Shown here piece after piece: positions 1 to 4,347 of a DNA stretch of 5,409 nt. Made by a program: the position numbers and the translations under genes. How positions within the stretch are numbered: position 1 is the first letter of the stretch; the number at the start of each line of letters is the position of its first letter. The notes beneath the pieces are model-generated. The model saw only the letters and a program-made list of their open reading frames with translations. It was not told where the DNA came from and made no database searches. Source of the DNA: Puniceicoccales bacterium (GTDB lineage: Bacteria; Verrucomicrobiota; Verrucomicrobiia; Opitutales; LL51); the NCBI GenBank assembly GCA_031266235.1, contig JAISBJ010000012.1:1-5409 (forward strand), read 5' to 3'.

Positions 1-312
1 GAAAGATTAGAAATTTTGCGCCAAAGCAAGGTCATTGGGCAGTCGCTCGACGCGAAAATTATCGTCAAAGGCGGCGACGATATGTTTAAAATTTTGGAAA
101 AATATGAAAAAGATTTACCAGAATTTTTCATTGTTTCGCAGGTCACGCTCGTAAGAACGCAGGGGGAGGCGTGTGTTGAGGCGGCGCTGTGCGGCTGGGA
201 GCGTTGTCAGCGGAGTTGGCGGCGCGTGCCGAAGCTCGTCGACTATGGGGAATTTCGGAACATTTCGGAGCGCTGTCGGCGGGCATTGGAGGAAAATTTT
301 TCGAAAAATTAG
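1..312 (+). CDS. ileS: Isoleucyl-tRNA synthetase, C-terminal end (5' part outside window)
   Basis: The frame is open from base 1 and ends at TAG 310-312, giving the last 103 residues of a protein that starts upstream. Residues 7-20 (RQSKVIGQSLDAKI) match the end of the class Ia anticodon-binding domain of IleRS/ValRS/LeuRS, where an 'R..K.IG.SLDA.V' motif is typical. The tail (residues 64-96) has the spacing of the IleRS C-terminal zinc knuckle, usually CxRCW…CxRC, but here it reads C69-Q-R-S72-W and S89-E-R-C92. Two of the four expected zinc ligands are therefore serine; C64 might substitute, which is inference. The enzyme charges tRNA-Ile in the cytoplasm. The next gene begins 3 nt after the stop, so cotranscription is likely. 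Having ileS directly before a DksA-family gene and lspA supports the call. Confidence 0.9.
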   Translation, partial: ERLEILRQSKVIGQSLDAKIIVKGGDDMFKILEKYEKDLPEFFIVSQVTLVRTQGEACVEAALCGWERCQRSWRRVPKLVDYGEFRNISERCRRALEENFSKN

Positions 313-315
313 GAC

Positions 316-1008
316 ATGAACAAGGTTGAAAATGTAAAAAGTGACATGCAAGTACTGCTGAGGGCCCTGAAAAATCGCAGGAGGCAGGCCAATCCGTCGT
401 CCGATGCGGACGGGATTTACTTTTCGATGGAGGACCTCAGGCACGTCCTCCTCGACCGCGAAAATGAGCAGCGGGAACAGGAAAATCGCATCAAAATTCA
501 AAATAAGCAAAAACTAATCGAAAAAGTTTTAATCGAAAATAAAAATACGGTCATTTCGGCCGCCGGAATCGCCGATATCCTAGGTTTTAACCCGATCAGT
601 AAAGTTTCGCCGCCCAGGGTAGAAGAGGGCGCAGCCGATTCGAAATATGAAAAATATTATAGTAAACTTTTACAGCTGAGGGAAATTTTGGACAATAAGG
701 TGGGGACGGTGCCGCCGGAGATCGAGTTCGCTTGGAGTTTGCTGCGGCAGGAGGCCGACAAAAAAAAGGAGGTGCAGGACGCCATCGACAGAATTGTAAA
801 CGGAACCTATGGAATTTGTGAAATTACCGGCGAGGAAATCGCCGCCGAGCGCCTGGAGGCCGTCCCGTTCACGCGTTATTCTGTGCGGGGGCAGCGGGAA
901 TTCGAGCGAAAAATGGCTCTGCGACGAGAAAAACAGACGAATGCGCTCTTCGCGGACGAGACGGAGGATGTTTTCGGCGTGGCCTATGATGAGCAGTCGG
1001 AGGAGTAA
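316..1008 (+). CDS. TraR/DksA-family protein with degenerate zinc finger
   Basis: The product has 230 residues. The C-terminal part (163-193) matches the TraR/DksA zinc-finger signature: GTYGICEITGE, then RLEAVPFTRYS. Aligned to E. coli DksA, the four cysteine positions are C168, T171, S189 and G192, so only one cysteine remains and zinc is probably not bound in the usual way. Helices at about 108-128 and 136-162 would form the coiled coil that enters the RNA polymerase secondary channel. The turn between them (129-135) lacks the acidic DxxDxA tip of DksA, and the coiled coil looks short. The N-terminal half has a hydrophilic, charged stretch (46-72) and an 'ADILGFNP' segment that I remember from Opitutae homologues. 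A transcription-factor role is inferred from the family and is uncertain here because key residues are missing. ATG 316 lies 3 nt after ileS with only a weak ribosome site, suggesting translational coupling. Confidence 0.85.
   Translation: MNKVENVKSDMQVLLRALKNRRRQANPSSDADGIYFSMEDLRHVLLDRENEQREQENRIKIQNKQKLIEKVLIENKNTVISAAGIADILGFNPISKVSPPRVEEGAADSKYEKYYSKLLQLREILDNKVGTVPPEIEFAWSLLRQEADKKKEVQDAIDRIVNGTYGICEITGEEIAAERLEAVPFTRYSVRGQREFERKMALRREKQTNALFADETEDVFGVAYDEQSEE
749..768 (+). other. Candidate -1 frameshift site inside the DksA-family gene
   Basis: A run of eight A (760-767) is followed by G, so the zero frame reads AAA AAA AAG and contains the slippery heptamer A AAA AAG (762-768), the type used in E. 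coli dnaX. A Shine-Dalgarno-like AGGAGG (749-754) lies 7 nt upstream of the heptamer, roughly where a stimulatory element acts in dnaX. A -1 shift would reach TGA at 819-821 and give a product of about 168 residues without the zinc-finger domain. Lysine-rich stretches often produce such runs by chance, and I did not identify a downstream stem, so this is a weak candidate. Confidence 0.2.
999..1005 (+). promoter_or_regulatory. Ribosome binding site deciding the lspA start
   Basis: GGAGGAG lies 7 nt before GTG 1013 and overlaps the last codons of the DksA-family gene. Two in-frame ATG codons at 986 and 989 have only a GGAGG at 963-967, about 18 nt upstream, which is too far. The spacing favours the GTG start. 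Confidence 0.75.
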
Positions 1009-1012
1009 ATTT

Positions 1013-1438
1013 GTGCTGTATTGCTGCGCGCTGGGGACCGTTTTGTGCGATCAGGGGACGAAATTTTTAGCCGAAACTTATTTGCCGCTGCGGAGCATTA
1101 ATTTTGGGAAATGGCTAAGTTTTTCGCTCGCCCACAACACCGGTTGCGCGTGGAGTTTGCTGCCCGATCGCGCGCTATGGCTCGCTATTTTGGGAATTTT
1201 TTTTGTGGGAATCGTCCTTTGGAAGCGGCATTTTTTCGGGGTTTACGAGCGCCCCATCACCTTTGGATTGCTGTTGGGCGGCGTATTGGGCAACGCGCTG
1301 GATCGTTTTTTTCGGGGGTTTGTGATCGATTTTATTAATATTAATTTACAAATTTATCACTGGCCGGCTTTCAATATCGCCGACGCATCGCTATGTCTGG
1401 CGGCATTTTCCCTGCTATTTTTCGCGCCAAAAATATAA
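1013..1438 (+). CDS. lspA: Lipoprotein signal peptidase (signal peptidase II)
   Basis: This inner-membrane aspartic protease removes the signal peptide of prolipoproteins after the lipobox cysteine has been diacylated. From GTG 1013 the product is 141 residues, slightly short for the family (about 150-170). All signature motifs are present: CDQGTK (12-17), HNTGCAWS (41-48), GGVLGNALDR (89-98), VIDF with the first catalytic Asp D106, and FNIAD with the second, D124. Hydrophobic segments at about 2-20, 54-70, 82-100 and 122-138 fit the four-helix topology. The start resembles that of B. subtilis LspA, where the DQ motif also follows a very short N-terminus. Starting at ATG 986 would add nine residues (MMSSRRSKF) and overlap the previous gene by 23 nt; its basic residues would suit the topology, so it is not excluded. 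Both downstream efflux lipoproteins should be substrates. Confidence 0.93.
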   Translation: MLYCCALGTVLCDQGTKFLAETYLPLRSINFGKWLSFSLAHNTGCAWSLLPDRALWLAILGIFFVGIVLWKRHFFGVYERPITFGLLLGGVLGNALDRFFRGFVIDFININLQIYHWPAFNIADASLCLAAFSLLFFAPKI

Positions 1439-1467
1439 AAAAAGTGGCCTTAAAAAATAAAAATAAC

Positions 1468-1496
1468 TTGACAATAACAGCGGCTGCCGATATCCT
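1468..1496 (+). promoter_or_regulatory. Sigma-70-type promoter for the efflux operon
   Basis: A perfect -35 box TTGACA (1468-1473) is separated by exactly 17 bp from TATCCT (1491-1496), which matches the -10 consensus at four of six positions. The bases upstream (about 1433-1466) are very A-rich and could act as an UP element. Transcription would start near 1502-1504, leaving a leader of under 20 nt before TTG 1521. The promoter lies in the only sizeable gap of the window (1439-1520) and separates the ileS-lspA group from the efflux genes. No convincing terminator is visible in the gap, so read-through from lspA is possible. No operator or regulator gene is visible. Confidence 0.65.
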
Positions 1497-1510
1497 AAGA
1501 CCGTGCAGTC

Positions 1511-1517
1511 GGGAGGA
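1511..1517 (+). promoter_or_regulatory. Ribosome binding site deciding the outer-membrane factor start
   Basis: GGGAGGA lies just before TTG 1521, with 4 nt between the GGAGG core and the start codon. The spacing is slightly short but usable. It argues against GTG 1503, which sits at the predicted transcription start and would have no leader. Confidence 0.6.
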
Positions 1518-1520
1518 AAG

Positions 1521-2939
1521 TTGCGCATTTTCCGCGGGGAATTTTTTGTATTTTGGGCCGCTGGGCTACTGGGCGTTGGCGGTTGCCGTTCCTTCGAGGA
1601 GGAGGTTGTAAAAAATGAGCAGCGAGCTTTACATTTCAGTGGGACCGTCAATGGTGTGCCGCCGGCAGCTACCCCATTGGCTCCCGCCGGGGAAATTTTT
1701 TTTACCTGTGACCACGATTTGGATCTCTACGAATTGCTCGATTTGGCGTTCGACCGCAATCCGTCGACGCGGGTCGCCTGGCACCAAATCACGTCCGCTT
1801 TGGCTCAAAAAACCAAGGCCGATAGCGCTTTTTACCCCCACGTGGCCGCCAGTTTGAACGCCGGGCGGAGCGAGCAATTGGGCGGAAAAGGCCCCGACGG
1901 CAAGCATTTGACAACGTCCATCGCCAGCACCGTCTACCCTCAAGTCGAAATCAGCTACTCCCTGTTCAAATTCGGGGCGCACCGGGAGAGTTCCGCGGCG
2001 GCGTTGGGGGCGTTGAAGGCGGCTAATTTTCAATTCAACCACGCTTTGCAGCAGGTGGCGTACCGGGTCAATTTGGCTTATTTTGGCTTAAATGCGGCCA
2101 TTGCGATCGTCCGCGCCAGCGAACAGAATTTGGAAGACGCGAAAGTTGCGCTCGATGCGGCTAAAAATCGCCACCAATCGGGGTTGGCCAGCAAGCAGGA
2201 TTCGCTGAAGGCGCAGGCGGCTTACAGTGCTGCCGCGTTTGAGTTGGAGCATTCGCGGTCGGCCGTGGAGTCCGCGCGCGCCCGCCTGGCTCAGGCGATA
2301 GGAATCCGCGTCAGCGATCAACTGCGGGTGGTGGCCGATGGCGGGGAGGAAATTCCCGATCTCGGCAGCGTGGAGCGTTTGATCGGGGAGGCTCTGGAGT
2401 TACGGCAGGATATGTGGGCTAAGCGGGAAGCGTTGGAGGCGAAAAGACACAATTTGAATGCCAGGCAGTGCGATCGCTATCCGGAGGTCGTCGCGGGGCT
2501 AAGGGCGTCGCGGAAGAAGGTCCAGCACGTGCCGGGGATGTATAATAATTTTGAGGCCTACGTGGGTTTGAAGTGGGATATTTTCGATGGACACCTGAAA
2601 ATGGCCGAGCAACTCATGGCCCACGAGGATATGAAGATAGCCGGCCAACAGCTGAAAGCGCAAGCCGTCGACATTGCGAGCGAGGTTTGGGAATATTTTT
2701 ACGCTTTGAAATCGGCGGTCCAGAAGTTAGGTTCGGCGGAGGAGGCGGAGCGGTCCGCTTTGGAGGCGTTTCGCTACACGCGGGAGGCCTATGGCAGCGG
2801 CCTGAGTTCGTTCACGGACCTGTCGACGTCCCAGAGCGCGCTTTCTAACGCCAGAAAACAACTCATTTTTGCCAAAAATGATCTGTCGGTGAGCCGGGTA
2901 AATTTAGCGTATTGCGCGGGTAAAATTTTGGAGCAGTAG
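1521..2939 (+). CDS. Outer-membrane efflux lipoprotein, TolC/OprM/NodT family
   Basis: This is the outer-membrane channel of a tripartite RND pump. From TTG 1521 the product is 472 residues, usual for OprM/NodT proteins. The N-terminus is a lipoprotein signal: basic residues R2 and R5, a hydrophobic stretch F8-V19, and lipobox V-G-G-C with C22 as the lipidated residue. Two OEP-type halves follow. The first (about 55-260) includes the long helical stretch around 'LEDAKVALDAAKNRHQSGLASKQDSL'-type heptads, and the second (about 295-470) contains 'AYVGLKWDIFDG' and 'AYGSGLSSFTDLSTSQSAL', typical of the internally repeated TolC fold. The adaptor and permease genes follow, so they should form one complex. 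Starting at GTG 1503 would add six residues (MQSGGK) ahead of the signal peptide, but the ribosome site and promoter position favour TTG. The last 69 bases belong to the tandem repeat copied further downstream. Substrate specificity cannot be read from the sequence. Confidence 0.92.
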   Translation: MRIFRGEFFVFWAAGLLGVGGCRSFEEEVVKNEQRALHFSGTVNGVPPAATPLAPAGEIFFTCDHDLDLYELLDLAFDRNPSTRVAWHQITSALAQKTKADSAFYPHVAASLNAGRSEQLGGKGPDGKHLTTSIASTVYPQVEISYSLFKFGAHRESSAAALGALKAANFQFNHALQQVAYRVNLAYFGLNAAIAIVRASEQNLEDAKVALDAAKNRHQSGLASKQDSLKAQAAYSAAAFELEHSRSAVESARARLAQAIGIRVSDQLRVVADGGEEIPDLGSVERLIGEALELRQDMWAKREALEAKRHNLNARQCDRYPEVVAGLRASRKKVQHVPGMYNNFEAYVGLKWDIFDGHLKMAEQLMAHEDMKIAGQQLKAQAVDIASEVWEYFYALKSAVQKLGSAEEAERSALEAFRYTREAYGSGLSSFTDLSTSQSALSNARKQLIFAKNDLSVSRVNLAYCAGKILEQ

Positions 2940-3081
2940 GGGGAGGACAGCTATGGCGGAACGTGAATTAATAGTAAAAATTTTTTTTATTTTAGGGGCC
3001 ATTGCCTGCGGTGGGTGCGGCCAGAAAGTCGAAGCGCCGGCGAAGGTAAAGCCGCCCGTCCCCGTCGTAGTCAGTAAAGCG
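2871..3081 (+). repeat. Tandem direct repeat, copy A
   Basis: This 211-bp unit holds the last 69 bases of the outer-membrane factor gene, a 13-nt gap and the first 129 bases of an adaptor-like start. Copy B follows directly. Aligned by eye, the copies differ by 15 substitutions in 207 positions (about 93% identity) plus a 4-nt indel (GGGG at 2940-2943 is absent from copy B). Ten substitutions lie in the adaptor head, five in the channel tail including three at the junction. Confidence 0.95.
2939..2947 (+). promoter_or_regulatory. Ribosome binding site of the chimeric small gene (copy A)
   Basis: GGGGGAGGA lies 5 nt before ATG 2953 and shares its first G with the TAG stop of the outer-membrane factor gene. 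It contains the full GGGAGG/GGAGGA core and is the stronger of the two duplicated sites. It was probably the adaptor gene's original site, because copy A keeps the native junction with the outer-membrane factor. Confidence 0.75.
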
Positions 3082-3150
3082 GTGAGAAATGATCTGTCGG
3101 TGAGCCGGGTAAAATTGGCGTATTGCGCGGGTAAAATTTTGGAGCAGTAG
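2953..3150 (+). CDS. Chimeric 65-aa small lipoprotein made by the tandem duplication
   Basis: This small gene is complete, with ATG 2953, TAG 3148-3150 and a strong ribosome site, 13 nt after the outer-membrane factor stop. Residues 1-43 copy the start of the adaptor encoded at 3160, with differences E5K, I7V, A16I and Q24R (listed small protein to adaptor). This includes the signal peptide, the lipobox A-I-A-C with C19, and the proline/valine linker PPVPVVV. Residues 46-65 copy the last 20 residues of the outer-membrane factor in their original frame, with one change (N to K at 54). It lacks every functional adaptor domain. The lipobox has Ala instead of Ile at -3, which may weaken processing. 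If made, it would be a lipidated periplasm-facing peptide. It could be a translated leader for the adaptor gene, a small accessory protein, or a non-functional remnant; the sequence does not decide. Confidence 0.55.
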   Translation: MAERELIVKIFFILGAIACGGCGQKVEAPAKVKPPVPVVVSKAVRNDLSVSRVKLAYCAGKILEQ

Positions 3151-3288
3151 AGGACAGCTATGGCGGAACGTAAATTAGTGGTAAAAATTTTTTTTATTTT
3201 AGGGATCATTGCCTGTGGTGGGTGCGGCCGGAAAGTCGAAGCGCCGGCAAAGGTAAAGCCGCCCGTCCCCGTCGTAGTCAGCAAGGCG
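3082..3288 (+). repeat. Tandem direct repeat, copy B
   Basis: This 207-bp unit repeats copy A: a pseudo-tail of the outer-membrane factor (3082-3150), a 9-nt gap, and the genuine start of the adaptor gene (3160-3288). Beyond 3288 the adaptor continues without a match in copy A except for a short shared stretch at the edge: gccaaaa at 3289-3295 equals gccaaaa at 2871-2877. This suggests that the duplication joined short homologous ends. Confidence 0.95.
3149..3154 (+). promoter_or_regulatory. Ribosome binding site of the adaptor gene (copy B)
   Basis: AGAGGA lies 5 nt before ATG 3160 and overlaps the TAG stop of the chimeric gene. Compared with copy A it lacks four G, leaving a weaker pairing with 16S rRNA. 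Overlap with the upstream stop suggests translation of the adaptor may depend partly on ribosomes finishing the small gene. Confidence 0.65.
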
Positions 3289-4332
3289 GCCAAAAGGGAT
3301 TTCCCGGTCCATCTGGCTTCCGTGGGGCGCTGCCGGGCTTACAACGAGGTTGAGGTGGTGTCGCAGGTGAGCGGCGGAATTATTGCCGTGGATTTCGAAG
3401 AGGGGGCTTCCGTCGAGCAGGGGCAGCCGCTATTTCGCATCGATGACCGCAAATACAGGGCCATTTTAAAGGCTGCGGAGGCGGATCGCGACCGCCATCG
3501 CGCGCAACTCGCCATCGACCAAGTCCAGCTGGAGCGCTCCCGGTCACTCGCCGACAAGGACTACATTTCCAAGCAGGAATTCGAGACTTATTTGGCGCGG
3601 GTCGAGCAGGATAAGGCCAGCATAGCCGGTGCGGAGGCGGCGATCGAGCGGGCGAAAGTAGATTTGGAATATTGTTCTGTGCGAGCTCCGTTGGCTGGCA
3701 TGGTTGGGCGGCGTTTAGTCGACGGCGGGACCGTTGTCAAAGATATGCAAAAACTCGCCACAATTCGCCAGATGGAGCCGATGAGCGTCGATTTTTTTGT
3801 TGCGGAGAACGATTTTTACCGGCTAAAGCAGCGGTTTGAAGCCAATGATCGGCGGTTAAATTTGGAGATTGCTCCGATTGCCGGCGGAGAACTTCGGGCG
3901 CGGGGCGTTTTAAAATTTCTTGACAATAGGATCGACAGTACCAGCGGTTTGATGCATTTGAAGGGCGAGTTTAGCAATAGCGAAGGGAATTTTTGGCCGG
4001 GTACGGCGGTGCGGGTACGCGTCGAGCTCGAGATACTGAAGGGAGTTGTCGTAGTCCCGTCGGAGAGCGTGAAAATAAACAACGCCGGCAAGCCCTATTT
4101 ATATGCCGTGAAGCCCGACGAAACTTCGGCGACGAAGCATAAAGCGGCGCAGATTTACCCGGAGGTCGGCTACCAGGGCGAAGATTTTGCGGTTATGGAG
4201 CGGGGCGTGGACGAAGGGGAAACGATTATTTTACGTGGCAATTTATTATTGGGGCCGGGTTCCGACGTGATTCCCCTGCCGGAGGGCGGCGGTGGCGGTG
4301 TACCCGGAGGTGATCCTCAGCAGCGTCGGTAA
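3160..4332 (+). CDS. RND efflux periplasmic adaptor (membrane fusion protein), lipoprotein
   Basis: This AcrA/MexA-type subunit links the inner-membrane permease to the outer-membrane channel. It is 390 residues, usual for the family. The signal peptide has R4, K5 and K9, a hydrophobic stretch I10-I17, and lipobox I-I-A-C with C19. Next comes a proline/valine linker (34-40). The first half of the lipoyl domain (about 60-95) contains 'SQVSGGIIAVDFEEGASVEQGQ'-like residues. An alpha-helical hairpin spans about 98-168 and includes 'DKDYISKQEFE'. The lipoyl second half begins at 'YCSVRAPLAGMVG' (171-183). Beta-barrel residues follow, with 'FLDNRIDSTSG' (253-263) and 'FWPGTAVRVRV' (278-288), and a membrane-proximal domain with 'VVVPSESV' (297-304). 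The tail is rich in Gly, Pro and Gln (373-390). The gene lies between the channel and permease genes and its first 129 bases are the downstream half of the tandem repeat. No substrate can be assigned. Confidence 0.95.
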   Translation: MAERKLVVKIFFILGIIACGGCGRKVEAPAKVKPPVPVVVSKAAKRDFPVHLASVGRCRAYNEVEVVSQVSGGIIAVDFEEGASVEQGQPLFRIDDRKYRAILKAAEADRDRHRAQLAIDQVQLERSRSLADKDYISKQEFETYLARVEQDKASIAGAEAAIERAKVDLEYCSVRAPLAGMVGRRLVDGGTVVKDMQKLATIRQMEPMSVDFFVAENDFYRLKQRFEANDRRLNLEIAPIAGGELRARGVLKFLDNRIDSTSGLMHLKGEFSNSEGNFWPGTAVRVRVELEILKGVVVVPSESVKINNAGKPYLYAVKPDETSATKHKAAQIYPEVGYQGEDFAVMERGVDEGETIILRGNLLLGPGSDVIPLPEGGGGGVPGGDPQQRR

Positions 4333-4347
4333 AAATGATAACGGATT

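Noticed and set aside
115..510. A minus-strand frame of 131 codons over ileS and the DksA-family gene
   Set aside because: It crosses two recognised genes and their junction and has no supporting motif.
809..985. Extension of lspA upstream to GTG-type starts near 809
   Set aside because: The added residues are an out-of-frame reading of the DksA-family zinc-finger region; LspA homology begins only after about 1013.
1436..1466. Possible terminator after lspA in the A/T-rich stretch
   Set aside because: Only a three-base stem (AAG…CTT) can be drawn around TGGC; this is not a credible intrinsic terminator.
572..1498. A shared 12-mer gccgatatccta at about 573 and 1486
   Set aside because: About one such 12-base match is expected by chance in a window of this length, and the flanks do not match.
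1503..1520. GTG 1503 as the start of the outer-membrane factor
   Set aside because: It coincides with the predicted transcription start, has no ribosome site, and lies upstream of a good site that serves TTG 1521.
1629..2042. A minus-strand frame of 137 codons
   Set aside because: It lies wholly inside the outer-membrane factor gene, has a composition typical of an antisense shadow, and shows no recognisable family.
2904..3293. A minus-strand reading frame of 129 codons with an apparent internal repeat (MAALLTTTGTGG…)
   Set aside because: The repeat is the antisense image of the tandem duplication on the + strand. There is no ribosome site or homology supporting it.
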